Shown: positions 15,667 to 25,216 of the stretch, one piece after another
How positions within the stretch are numbered: the stretch's first letter is position 1
How the letters are laid out: every line of letters begins with the position of its first letter
Origin: JAVVEW01 sp032251045
GTDB taxonomy: Bacteria; Pseudomonadota; Gammaproteobacteria; Methylococcales; Methylomonadaceae
Reading direction: 5' to 3'
DNA length: 64,000 nucleotides
Assembly (NCBI GenBank): GCA_032251045.1
Contig: JAVVEW010000004.1
Location: 1-64,000 of the forward strand
Position numbers and translations under genes: made by a program
Notes under the pieces: generated by a model
The model's input: the letters and a program-made list of their open reading frames with translations, nothing else
Told to the model about the DNA's origin: nothing
Databases searched by the model: none

Positions 15667-18327
15667 ATGCCTCCGACCCCATCCCGAAAAACCTGTCAGT
15701 CGGCGCTGAACGCCTTGACCTCGGCTGCCTTGCTGTTGCCGGGATTGGCCGCTAAAGCCGAAGACAGCGCCGAGTTTCACTACAGCCATTTCCAGGAAGG
15801 CAAGCGTAACCTGGCCGATGCGCCCAGCAACATGAACCCGATCGAGGTGGACAGCGTGCATGGTCATGTTAACGCCAGCCTCACCGATCGGATCAAGTTC
15901 GCTTTCGATTTCACCCAGGATACCTGGTCCGGGGCCACGCCGGTAGCCACCGCGCCGGTGGCCGGGCGGCCCAATCGCCCGATTGAACGCAATATCGGCG
16001 GCGAGCGGGTCATAACCGGCGCCTCGCCGTTTCTCAATACCAATGTCGCGCTGGATCGAGATAGTCTGAATCTCAACAACCTGAACAACATACAATTGCA
16101 AGGCGATGGCAGCGAGCTGGTGCATGTGATGGCCGAGGCCTCGCCGGAAACCCGCACCCAGGGCGACTTTCGGCTGACTTACGAATGGGATGAAGCGACC
16201 CTGACCGCCGCCGGCGGGCTGTCCATCGAAAAGGATTTTGAATCGGCTTACGGCAGCCTGAGCGGCACGTTCGATTTCAACCAGAAAAACACCACGCTGA
16301 AATGGGGTGCAAGTTATACCGACAGCGATATTTACGCGATTCTCGATCACGATATTCTGCCCTATGTCACCCGCGGCGCGTTCGCCGATCAACTGCTGCT
16401 CAAAGGCGGTTCGGAAATTCTCACCGGCAACAAAAACGATTTCGCGTTCAATCTCGGCCTGACTCAGGTGCTCAGCAAAAACGCCTGGTTCGACGCCGCT
16501 TTCGGTTACACTCACAGCGATGGTTTCATGGAAAATCCGTTCAAGGCGGTGACCGTGATTTTCATCGATCCGGAGCAATTCAACAGCGGCGCGCAGGTGT
16601 TGAACGGCGATGTCCGGGCATTATTGGAACAACGGCCCGATACCCGCAATCAATGGGCGTTCAGCGGCAAGTACGCGCACTACATCGAGCCTTTGGATTC
16701 GGCCCTGCATTTTCAGTACAAGTTTTCGCATGATGATTGGGGCATTGACGCTCATACCTTTGAACTGAATTATGAGCAGCCCTTGGGCGCGGGCTGGACG
16801 GTCACGCCCAAGCTGCGTTATTACTCCCAGTCTCAGGCCCGTTTTTTCACCAACCAATTGCTCAGTCTGCAAAACTTCCGCGACATCGAAACCGACGACC
16901 AGGGCCGGCAGATTTTCGTCAACGCCGACAATCCGACCAGCGGTGAGCGGTTTTTCCGTGATGACAATTTCGATCTGGTCGATGCCAACGGCGCGCCGGT
17001 GGATGAGACGCAAGTCAATGTGCAGCCGAAATTCATTGATTTTGATTTCGACCAACTGCCGGATTCGTTTTCCAGCGATCACCGGCTGGCCGGTTTCGGC
17101 ACCTTGAGCGCGGGGCTGACCGTGACCAAGGAATTCACCCGTGGATTAACCTTTTCCGCCGGCTTTGAATACTATGCCCAGGCCGGTGATTTCAAACTCG
17201 GTGGCGGCGGCCGGGACGACTTTGCCGATTTTGAATTTTTCGTCGCCAATGCCGGCATCAAAGTCAATCTGGAACAATTGCATTTTCGAGGTGTGCAAGG
17301 GGCCGATGAACACGCGCATCATGGCCAAGGTCACAGCCACCACCATCATGGCTTGCCGTCCGGTGTGATGTTCGGGCACATGATCAGCGAAGCCGACCGG
17401 TTCATGATTGGCTATAAGCTGATGTATGCCAGCCAGGATGGCGACATGCTGAACGGTAACGGTAAGGCATCTGATCTGGATATTGTCAATTTCGGCTGTA
17501 GCGATGCCATCAAATGCCGTTTCACGCCCACCTACATGAACATGCGCATGCACATGATCAACCTGATGTATGCGCCTACCGACTGGCTGAACCTGATGCT
17601 GATGCCGACCTTCATGGACATGGACATGAATATCCGCGAACTCGATGGCCGGCCGCCGCCACAAATCGGCGTGCACGAGCACCAGGGCATTGTCGGCCAC
17701 GCCACCGGCGGCGTCGGCGATACCCGAGTTTCGGCATTGCTGAAATTATGGGACTCGCCCGGCCATCATCTGCACGCAGGTTTAGGCCTGAGCGCGCCCA
17801 CCGGTGATGTCGATCTGGAATTTCGCCGCCAGTTTCAGATCGATGGCGGTCTGGTGCATTTCGGCATGCAGCTGGGTTCGGGCACCTGGGATTTTCTGCC
17901 CAGCCTGACCTATACCGGCGATTATGAAGATTGGCTGTGGGGCGCTCAGCTCAGCGCAGTCAAGCGTTTGGAAGACCGCAACGAATCCGGTTACCGGCAG
18001 GGCAATCAATGGCAGGCTACCGCCTGGGGCGGTTACCGGGTGTTGCCGTGGCTGTCGGGCACGGTGCGCGGGGTGTACAGCGCGCAAGGCGCCATTCGCG
18101 GCGATTTCAATAAATTCAACGGCCGCTCCGGGCCGATGGACTTTCCCGCCAACCACGGCGGTGAATTCTGGGATGTTGGCTTGGGCGTGACCGTGTCGGT
18201 ACCCGGTGGCCGGTTCGCCGGTAACCAGTTCAGTTTTGAATGGCTGCAGCCGGTGGGCGATGATGTTAACGGCTTCCGGCTGGAACGGGAAAGCGCGCTG
18301 TCAGCGTCCTGGAGTTATTCGTTCTGA
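15667..18327 (+). CDS. DUF3570 outer-membrane protein fused to a Met/His-rich barrel
   Basis: 886 aa, about twice the length of a plain DUF3570 protein. A signal peptide (about residues 1-32) precedes a DUF3570 beta-barrel (EFHYSHFQEGKRNL onwards, to about residue 540). A His-rich linker near 545-560 (DEHAHHGQGHSHHHHG) leads to a second barrel-like domain. This contains the Met-rich stretches YMNMRMHMINLMYAP and FMDMDMNIREL, many aromatic/Gly strands, and a final WSYSF typical of barrel C-termini. Met and His clusters point to copper or another soft metal. It follows the DUF4266 gene and precedes apbE, the usual company of DUF3570. Two tandem pores or a pore plus sensor are both possible. Confidence 0.78.
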   Translation: MPPTPSRKTCQSALNALTSAALLLPGLAAKAEDSAEFHYSHFQEGKRNLADAPSNMNPIEVDSVHGHVNASLTDRIKFAFDFTQDTWSGATPVATAPVAGRPNRPIERNIGGERVITGASPFLNTNVALDRDSLNLNNLNNIQLQGDGSELVHVMAEASPETRTQGDFRLTYEWDEATLTAAGGLSIEKDFESAYGSLSGTFDFNQKNTTLKWGASYTDSDIYAILDHDILPYVTRGAFADQLLLKGGSEILTGNKNDFAFNLGLTQVLSKNAWFDAAFGYTHSDGFMENPFKAVTVIFIDPEQFNSGAQVLNGDVRALLEQRPDTRNQWAFSGKYAHYIEPLDSALHFQYKFSHDDWGIDAHTFELNYEQPLGAGWTVTPKLRYYSQSQARFFTNQLLSLQNFRDIETDDQGRQIFVNADNPTSGERFFRDDNFDLVDANGAPVDETQVNVQPKFIDFDFDQLPDSFSSDHRLAGFGTLSAGLTVTKEFTRGLTFSAGFEYYAQAGDFKLGGGGRDDFADFEFFVANAGIKVNLEQLHFRGVQGADEHAHHGQGHSHHHHGLPSGVMFGHMISEADRFMIGYKLMYASQDGDMLNGNGKASDLDIVNFGCSDAIKCRFTPTYMNMRMHMINLMYAPTDWLNLMLMPTFMDMDMNIRELDGRPPPQIGVHEHQGIVGHATGGVGDTRVSALLKLWDSPGHHLHAGLGLSAPTGDVDLEFRRQFQIDGGLVHFGMQLGSGTWDFLPSLTYTGDYEDWLWGAQLSAVKRLEDRNESGYRQGNQWQATAWGGYRVLPWLSGTVRGVYSAQGAIRGDFNKFNGRSGPMDFPANHGGEFWDVGLGVTVSVPGGRFAGNQFSFEWLQPVGDDVNGFRLERESALSASWSYSF

Positions 18328-18353
18328 GAACTTTTCACTATCCGTTCGCCGCC

Positions 18354-19247
18354 ATGGGCACGCCTTGCGAAATCCGTCTGCAAGGCAAAAGCCGAATTGC
18401 CGCCAATCGGCTGGCGCGGGTGGTGATCGCCGATGTCAACCGCCTGGAAGAAAAGTATTCACGTTACCGAGCGGACAGTTTGTTATCCAAGATCAACGGA
18501 ATCGCCGAACAAGGCGGGGCCATTTCGGTGGATGAAGAAACCGCCGGTTTGCTGGATTACGCCGAAACCTGCTACCGAAGCAGCGATGGGCTGTTCGACA
18601 TCACATCCGGGTTGTTGCGGCATGTCTGGCGCAAGGAACTGACCCAAAAACCTGAAGCCTCCGCCTTTGACAACGTTTTGCCCCGCATCGGCTGGGCTAA
18701 ACTGCGCTGGCAAAAGCCGCTGTTGACCTTCACCACGCCGGACATGGAGCTGGATTTCGGTGGTATCGTCAAGGAGTACGCCGTCGATCGTGCGGCAGCT
18801 GTATGCCGACAACACGGCTTTCATCATGGCTTTATCAATCTGGGTGGCGATTTAGTGTTATTAGGGCCGCAAACCGATGGCAGCCCGTGGCACGTCGGCA
18901 TCCGTCACCCGCGCCGGGACGGCGCGTTGCTCACCCTGCCGTTACGCCACGGCGCCTTGGCCTCCAGCGGTGATTACGAACGCTGTCTGATGCTGGAGGG
19001 TAAGCGTTATGGTCATATCCTCAATCCCAAAACCGGCTGGCCGGTGTCTCATCTGGCCCAGGTTACGGTTCATGCGCCGTTATGCGTGGTGGCCGGCAGT
19101 TTTGCCACCATGGCCATGCTCAAGGAGCAGGACGGCGTAGCGTTTCTGGCCGAGTCCGGGCTGGATTATTTTTATGTCACCGTGGATGGCACAACCGGCG
19201 GTACATTGTCTGCATTCCCACGCAGCGGCGATGGGAAAAAGGAATAG
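18354..19247 (+). CDS. apbE: FAD:protein FMN transferase (ApbE)
   Basis: 297 aa with ApbE hallmarks: an N-terminal MGTPCEIRL, the ELDFGGIVKEYAVDRAA segment, NLGGDLVLLG, and the late metal/FAD-site region HILNPKTGWPV. The enzyme links FMN to a Thr/Ser of an exported flavoprotein. The first ATG is used, but the same frame reads LRTFHYPFAA directly upstream, a segment usual at ApbE N-termini. A CTG at 18324 overlaps the preceding TGA and has GGAG 9 nt upstream, so the true start may be that CTG. No obvious flavinylation acceptor motif is encoded nearby. Confidence 0.9.
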   Translation: MGTPCEIRLQGKSRIAANRLARVVIADVNRLEEKYSRYRADSLLSKINGIAEQGGAISVDEETAGLLDYAETCYRSSDGLFDITSGLLRHVWRKELTQKPEASAFDNVLPRIGWAKLRWQKPLLTFTTPDMELDFGGIVKEYAVDRAAAVCRQHGFHHGFINLGGDLVLLGPQTDGSPWHVGIRHPRRDGALLTLPLRHGALASSGDYERCLMLEGKRYGHILNPKTGWPVSHLAQVTVHAPLCVVAGSFATMAMLKEQDGVAFLAESGLDYFYVTVDGTTGGTLSAFPRSGDGKKE

Positions 19248-19385
19248 GACGACAAGGCTGCTCGGCCTACTGCTCGCTTTTTCAAAAGGGGATGGAGAGG
19301 GGGTTTTTCAAGCTGTGAATGGTTACTTGGGCCTGTGCTAGACTTAAGCTCGTTGTTTTCTTAACTTTTATGCCAGGATATGACT

Positions 19386-20846
19386 ATGAGCGCACTCGAC
19401 CTTTATCGAAATGAATACCCGCAACTGTCCGGCGCTGAGGCGTTGTTGGAAAAAACCCTCAAAGAACGTCCGCAGCAGTTGTATCTGCCCCATAGCGATA
19501 TTGATTTTAACGCGATCAACAGCACTTGCGCCGTGGCCTTGCATATGCACCAGCCGTTGATTCCGGCCGGTGGGGGTGATTTGCAAACCGCCGGTATTAT
19601 CGGCAATCTGCAATACATGATGGAACATCAGGGTATTGGCGACAATCACAACGCGCCGGTGTTTTTATGGTGTTACCGGCGTATGGCCGAGCTGATTCCG
19701 CAATTGGTCAACGAAGGCAAAAGCCCCAGGGTGATGCTGGAGTATTCCGGCACTTTATTCCATGGTTTGCGCAGCATGGGCCAGCAGCAAGTGCTGGATG
19801 ATTTGCGCACCATCACCTGCGATGCTAATTACAACCGCTGCGTGGAATGGCTGGGCGCACCCTGGGGACATGCCGTAGCACCCTCTACACCGGTGCAGGA
19901 TTACCGCCTGCATGTCATCGCCTGGCAGCATCATTTCGCAGGGCTTTACGGCCTGGATGCGCTGGCCCGGGTGAAAGGATTTTCACCGTCGGAAATGGCT
20001 TTGCCCAACCATCCCGATGTTGCCTATGAATTCGTCAAGACCTTACGCGATTGCGGCTATCAGTGGGTGTTGGTGCAAGAGCATTCGGTGGAATTGCCGG
20101 ACAGTGGCCATCATTCCAGTCAGCCGCATCTGCCGCATCGATTGGTGTGCAAAAATGCCGACGGCGAAGAGGCCGAAATCATTGCCATTATCAAAACCCA
20201 GGGCAGCGACACCAAGCTGGTGGCGCAGATGCAACCCTTTTATGAAGCGCAAGGCCTGGGCCGACAAACCCTGGCCGGCAAATCAATTCCGCCGGTGGTC
20301 ACGCAAATCGCCGATGGCGAAAACGGTGGCGTGATGATGAACGAATTTCCGCCCAAGTTTCAGGAAGCCACCCGCATGGCCAGCGGCAGCCAGACGCCTT
20401 TGGTCAATATTTCCGAATATCTGGAATATTTATTCAGCATCGGCCTGACCGAGCAGGATTTTCCAGCGGTGCAGCCGGTCAAGCAAAAGCAAATCTGGGA
20501 TAACGTCAAGCCCGGCGCCGGTTCGGAGAAAGTCAACCAGGTCATTGAACAGCTTAAGAAAGAAGACCATCAGTTTCACATGGATGGCGGCAGTTGGACC
20601 AACGATCTGTCCTGGGTTAAAGGTTATGACGATGTGCTCAGTGCCATGGAGCACGCCAGCAGCGTGTTCAATGAAAAAGCGTTAAAACCGGGAGTTGATA
20701 AAAACTCAACCGAGTTCAACAACGCGCTTTATCACCTGCTGAGCTCACAAACCAGTTGTTACCGGTATTGGGGTCAGGGCGAATGGACCGATTACGGCCG
20801 GGAAATTTGCCGCCGCACCCAGGCTATCCTGGAAAATGATTTCTGA
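19386..20846 (+). CDS. Glycoside hydrolase family 57 protein
   Basis: 486 aa from the second of two ATGs (19380 and 19386); AGGA at 19374-19377 fits the second. The GH57 first motif is clear (HMHQPL), followed by VMLEYSGTLFHGL, GAPWGHAVAPS and a late tryptophan-rich segment (FHMDGGSWTNDLSWV). GH57 enzymes are retaining alpha-amylases, branching enzymes or 4-alpha-glucanotransferases. There is no signal peptide, so a cytoplasmic role in glycogen metabolism is likely. Substrate specificity cannot be read from the sequence. No other glycogen gene is adjacent. Confidence 0.88.
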   Translation: MSALDLYRNEYPQLSGAEALLEKTLKERPQQLYLPHSDIDFNAINSTCAVALHMHQPLIPAGGGDLQTAGIIGNLQYMMEHQGIGDNHNAPVFLWCYRRMAELIPQLVNEGKSPRVMLEYSGTLFHGLRSMGQQQVLDDLRTITCDANYNRCVEWLGAPWGHAVAPSTPVQDYRLHVIAWQHHFAGLYGLDALARVKGFSPSEMALPNHPDVAYEFVKTLRDCGYQWVLVQEHSVELPDSGHHSSQPHLPHRLVCKNADGEEAEIIAIIKTQGSDTKLVAQMQPFYEAQGLGRQTLAGKSIPPVVTQIADGENGGVMMNEFPPKFQEATRMASGSQTPLVNISEYLEYLFSIGLTEQDFPAVQPVKQKQIWDNVKPGAGSEKVNQVIEQLKKEDHQFHMDGGSWTNDLSWVKGYDDVLSAMEHASSVFNEKALKPGVDKNSTEFNNALYHLLSSQTSCYRYWGQGEWTDYGREICRRTQAILENDF

Positions 20847-21217
20847 TAAGCTTTTCAAGCGTCATTATTCAGCTCCCAATGCTCCCAGGATAGTGCTCAA
20901 GAGGATTGAATAATAACGGTTCGCAGTCTGCCCCCCTAACCCTTCTTTGTTAAGGGAGGGGATAGGCCGGGGCCGGTCAATGACTGAGCGCTTCGAGTTA
21001 AGTGTCTCGGGGTGTTCGGCAAAGGCTGTGCCAGCTTAGGATGTTGGCACAGCGTCTACACGGATGGATGTATTCACGGCGTCCTTTGACGGGAGCGCTC
21101 CGGCACCGCGTTTGAACGACGATTCGCTGTTACGACACCCGCTTGAAAACAGGGGGATTGAGGTCAAGCGGCTTAGGCCAGAAGAGGCAGCAGCGTAGCC
21201 AGAATAAAGCTGCTCTG
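20847..21217. repeat. Convergent intergenic gap with hairpin repeats
   Basis: Between two convergent genes. It contains GCTGTGCCA (21025-21033) pairing with TGGCACAGC (21045-21053), and a CCCCCTAACCCTT / AAGGGAGGGG hairpin near 20931-20955. The GGATGGATGTATTCACGGCGTCC-like tract downstream also looks like a dispersed-repeat sequence. No gene is seen. One or both hairpins may end transcription from either side. Confidence 0.45.
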
Positions 21218-24200
21218 TTATGGCTGTGAACGCTGATCTGACAACAGCGCCTGAAAATCTGCCAGCAAGGTTGACGCCTGGGCAAAATCAAAATTGTCGA
21301 TTGCGTGATCCAGCGCCTGCACCTTTGCTGCAGATGACTGCTTGGGTAAGCCCTCGCGCAGGCTTTGCCAAAGTGTCAGCGCTTGTAAATCATGACCGGC
21401 CAAAGCCTGTTCAAGCTGCTGCGCCAGAGGTTGTAATTGTTCGGCAGGCAGCGGCGCTATCGCGTGGGGTGAGGCTTTAGGCGCAGGCAAATAATCGGCA
21501 ATAACCTGGCATAATTGCGCTAATGCCTGTGCCAGGCTGTGCAGCAGGGCATCGTTAAACGGCTGTTGCCTGGCGCAGGCCTTTTCAACCGCCGACGCTT
21601 GTTGACGCACGGCCTCTCCGCCCACGGTGGCGGCCAGGCCTTTCAGGGTGTGCGCCAGGCGTTGACAGGTCTCCCAATCGCGCTGCCGCCAAGCCTGACT
21701 CATCGGCTCGACGGCGTTTTGATGCCGTTCGATAAAGCGCCGCAAGGTGTTTTGATAAAGCGTGTGATCGTCGGCAAAATAACGTAAGCCGCGTTCAGGG
21801 TCAAAGCACTCCGAGCCGCGCTCATCCTTGTCCTTGATCTCGACCGGCTTTTTAGGCACTTTGACCTGCGCCTTGGGCAACCAGGCAGACAACATCTGTT
21901 GCAGTTGCTCGGGGTCGATAGGCTTGGTCAAAAAATCGTTCATTCCAGCATCCAGGCAGCGCTGCCGGCTCTCTGCGAAAGCATTGGCGGTCAAGGCAAT
22001 AATCGGCAGCGTTTTGCCTGTAGGCAATTGCCGAATCGCCTGCGTTGCCTTGAGGCCATCCAGTACCGGCATCAATAAATCCATAAGCACCAAGTCGTAA
22101 TGATGCTGTTTGACCTTGTCGATGGCTTGCTGGCCGTTATCGGCGCTATCGACGGCTAGGCCAAGGCGCTGCAACAAGGCCAGCGCCACTTCCTGATTCA
22201 AGGCATTATCCTCGACCAACAACACTCGGGCATCGCCGAGCGGGGGGCCGTCAGAGAGGGCCATCACCGGCTCCGGCCGGGTGGTGATCGGTAAAGTCGC
22301 TTGCAACCAGAATCTACTGCCTTGCCCCACCGTGCTGACCACCCCAACCTCACCGCCCATCATGCGCGCCAGACGGCGACTGATGGCCAGGCCAAGGCCG
22401 GTACCGCCATACAAGCGCCCGGTGTTGACATCGCCTTGCTGAAATGGCTCAAATATGGCCTGTTGCTGATCGGCGGCAATGCCAATGCCGGTGTCGGTGA
22501 CTTCAAGGCGCACGCTGACTGTTTGTTCGTTCTGGCTGAGCAGTAAGGCACGCAAAACAATCTGGCCCTGATCGGTAAATTTGCAAGCATTGCTCAAAAA
22601 GTTAATGATGATTTGGTTGAAACGCACCGAATCGCCCAGCAGCCAGAGGCTGGCCAGCTGATCATCAAGCTCGGCGCTGAACTGTAAACCCTTAGCTGCC
22701 ATGCGCTCGCTCATCAGGCTGATGGCATGGTCTACACAACTCAACAGATTGAATGGCTGCTGCTCCAGCACCAGGCGCTCGGCTTCGATTTTTGATAAAT
22801 CCAGAATGTCGTTGATAATGCCCAGCAGGTGTTTGCCGGAATCGATAATCTTGGCCAGGCGTTCGCGGGTTTTTGCCTCGGCGGTTTCTTGTGCGAGCAG
22901 ATGCGAGAAACCGACGATGGCATTCATGGGCGTGCGGATTTCATGACTCATGTTGGCCAGGAAAATACTTTTGGCCTGATTAGCGGCTTCAGCGCGTTGC
23001 CGCTCCTGTTCTAATTCCTCGGTACGCCGCCTGACGCGCTCCTCCAAATGTTCGCGATACTGCTGTAATTCTTGCTCGATACGTTTTTGTTCGGTGATGT
23101 CCTGCTTAATGCCCAGATAGTGACTGATTGCGCCATTGGCCTGACGTACCGGCGCCATGTGCGCGAGTTCGATATATTCTGAACCGTCCTTGCGTCGATT
23201 AAGCAACTCGCCATGCCACGGCTTGCCATTAACCAGATTGGTCCATAAAGTGTCATATTGATGCGCTGCGGTTTTGCCGGATTGCAGAATGCGCGGATTT
23301 TTACCACGAACCTCCTCGAAGCTGTAGCCGGTATTGTTCTGAAACGCCTGGTTGACATATTCGATGCGCGCATCCAGGTCGGTGATCACAATGCTGGCCG
23401 GACTTTGCTCCACCGCCAGCGACAGAATGCGCATTTGTTCGGCCAGCTGCTTTTGCTCGGTCATATCGCGCAAGAAGCAATAAAAGCGACCACCGTGCGC
23501 CGGTACATAACTGACCATGACATCGGCAAGCCAGGTGCCCCCGTCCCGGCTTAAGTGACGACGTTCGAAATGAATCTGGCCACAGCTTTTGATTCGCTCC
23601 ATCTGGATATTAACCGCTTGCTCATCATCGACATCAAGAGTGGCTATATGCCGGCCCACCAATGCTTCGGCCTGATAACCCGATAACCGGCAATAGGCCT
23701 GATTGACCTGCAGAATATAGCCTTGACTATCGACCATCAAAAAGCCATCCGGCGAGGTTTCAATGGCGCTGCGATAATCCAGCTCACGCAGCTGTAAGGC
23801 TTGTTGCGCCTGCCTTAGCTCGGTGATGTCCTGACTGATGCCTAACACGCCTTGCACCTGGCCTAAGGCATCACGAATCGCCACTTTGCTGGTGTAAAAC
23901 AAACGCGGCCCGGTATCGGCGACCGTAATCCATTCCTCGTTGTTGAGCGCGGCTGCACCCGACATGACCTGCTGGTCATGGGCGCGAAATTGCTCGGCTT
24001 GTTCAGGGGTAAAGAAATCCTCATCGGTTTTACCCATAACCTGTTGGCGCGGACACTCTAACAGCGCCTCCAGACCACGATTGCAAAACGTAAATGCACC
24101 GTCGGGATTTTTGAAAAACACCAGCCCCGGAATATGATCCAGCAACGATTCCAGCCACAGCCGTTCGGTTTGCAGTTGTTGATGGCTTCGCGCCAACAAG

Positions 24201-25216
24201 GTGCGCGCCTTGTGCAAACGTTGCGCGTGCTGGAACGTCATCAACAACAAGCCAACAATCAGCGTCAATGCCGCTAACAAACCGACGATGGTATAGTGAT
24301 AGTCACGCCAAACCTGCGCCAGAGACACCTGCGCCGGATGCTGGTACGGCGGCAGGTGTAATGCTCTTAGCAAATCCTCAAGCGCGGTGTAGTCGTAAGG
24401 CAAGGTAAAGCCATAAATGCCCATTGCCCGCGCCTCGTTTTCCGGCAGCATTAGCAGTGCAGCAGTGATTTTTCTTGCCCACAAGTCATCGACCTGAGGC
24501 AGCATGGCCACCAGACGTTCGGGATAAATCGGCGTCGAGGTTTGATAGGGAAATTCTGTCCGGGTGACAGGCGTCAGTACACGCAATTGTTGCGCCGCCT
24601 CGGCATCGTGTTGACGCAGCCTTTCCAAGGCGCCGGCAGGCACGAAGGCTGCGTCCACGCCGCCGGTCAGTACCGCGTTCAGGCTGTCGGCAATCGATAG
24701 AGTTTGCTGTAGTTGAAAGTTAGGTAACTTGCCGGTGGCCGTGGCAAATTGATAGGCCTGGGCCTGATAGTGACGCAAAGCGTAAGTGCCGGTGCTGGCG
24801 ATGCGGCGCGCCGACAAATCCTGCCAGCGTTGCAAGTCCGAACGCTCCTGCCTGACCAGCACCGTACCGGCGGCGCCAAACACCGGACGCCCTTCCTGTG
24901 ACACACGCACCAGGCTGGCCGCAGGCGCTGACAAACCGGCGCGATGCTTATGCGCTAAATAATGCGTGCCATTGGTTATCAAAACATCAACCGCCCGGCG
25001 TTGCAGCGCCTGTTCCAAGGCTTCATAGTGATAAACGTCCACCTTAACCGGGCGCTGCAGCACTGCTTTAAGATAATCTTCCAAAGCTTGCCAGGCGATT
25101 TGTTCGCGCTCCAGGCGGTCAGCGACCAGGCTGCCGACATGCAAAGGCGCAAGGTCTTGTGCCGGCAGCTGAAAACTGATCAGAAATAACAGAACACAGC
25201 AGCGAATTTTCATCAT
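21218..25216 (-). CDS. Hybrid histidine kinase with PhnD-like periplasmic sensor
   Basis: About 1332 aa. A signal peptide (ending near residue 20) precedes a PhnD/phosphonate-binding-like domain (about 25-300), one transmembrane helix (VGLLAALTLIVGLLLMTF, near 315-332) and three PAS domains (about 355-725). HisKA follows with the phospho-acceptor in MSHEIRTPMN (near residue 758), then HATPase with DTGIGIAADQQ and GTGLGLAIS. A receiver has its Asp in LMDLLMPVLDG (near 1045), and an HPt domain has its His in LAHTLKGLAA (near 1190). The ATG at 25216 overlaps the TGA of the upstream binding-protein gene. It forms an operon with that gene and an HD-GYP regulator. Confidence 0.93.
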   Translation of the reverse strand: MMKIRCCVLLFLISFQLPAQDLAPLHVGSLVADRLEREQIAWQALEDYLKAVLQRPVKVDVYHYEALEQALQRRAVDVLITNGTHYLAHKHRAGLSAPAASLVRVSQEGRPVFGAAGTVLVRQERSDLQRWQDLSARRIASTGTYALRHYQAQAYQFATATGKLPNFQLQQTLSIADSLNAVLTGGVDAAFVPAGALERLRQHDAEAAQQLRVLTPVTRTEFPYQTSTPIYPERLVAMLPQVDDLWARKITAALLMLPENEARAMGIYGFTLPYDYTALEDLLRALHLPPYQHPAQVSLAQVWRDYHYTIVGLLAALTLIVGLLLMTFQHAQRLHKARTLLARSHQQLQTERLWLESLLDHIPGLVFFKNPDGAFTFCNRGLEALLECPRQQVMGKTDEDFFTPEQAEQFRAHDQQVMSGAAALNNEEWITVADTGPRLFYTSKVAIRDALGQVQGVLGISQDITELRQAQQALQLRELDYRSAIETSPDGFLMVDSQGYILQVNQAYCRLSGYQAEALVGRHIATLDVDDEQAVNIQMERIKSCGQIHFERRHLSRDGGTWLADVMVSYVPAHGGRFYCFLRDMTEQKQLAEQMRILSLAVEQSPASIVITDLDARIEYVNQAFQNNTGYSFEEVRGKNPRILQSGKTAAHQYDTLWTNLVNGKPWHGELLNRRKDGSEYIELAHMAPVRQANGAISHYLGIKQDITEQKRIEQELQQYREHLEERVRRRTEELEQERQRAEAANQAKSIFLANMSHEIRTPMNAIVGFSHLLAQETAEAKTRERLAKIIDSGKHLLGIINDILDLSKIEAERLVLEQQPFNLLSCVDHAISLMSERMAAKGLQFSAELDDQLASLWLLGDSVRFNQIIINFLSNACKFTDQGQIVLRALLLSQNEQTVSVRLEVTDTGIGIAADQQQAIFEPFQQGDVNTGRLYGGTGLGLAISRRLARMMGGEVGVVSTVGQGSRFWLQATLPITTRPEPVMALSDGPPLGDARVLLVEDNALNQEVALALLQRLGLAVDSADNGQQAIDKVKQHHYDLVLMDLLMPVLDGLKATQAIRQLPTGKTLPIIALTANAFAESRQRCLDAGMNDFLTKPIDPEQLQQMLSAWLPKAQVKVPKKPVEIKDKDERGSECFDPERGLRYFADDHTLYQNTLRRFIERHQNAVEPMSQAWRQRDWETCQRLAHTLKGLAATVGGEAVRQQASAVEKACARQQPFNDALLHSLAQALAQLCQVIADYLPAPKASPHAIAPLPAEQLQPLAQQLEQALAGHDLQALTLWQSLREGLPKQSSAAKVQALDHAIDNFDFAQASTLLADFQALLSDQRSQP

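Noticed and set aside
15658..16578. 306-aa open frame antisense to the DUF3570 gene
   Set aside because: The plus-strand gene has a signal peptide, barrel pattern and known neighbours; the minus frame has none of these and arises from GC-rich third positions.
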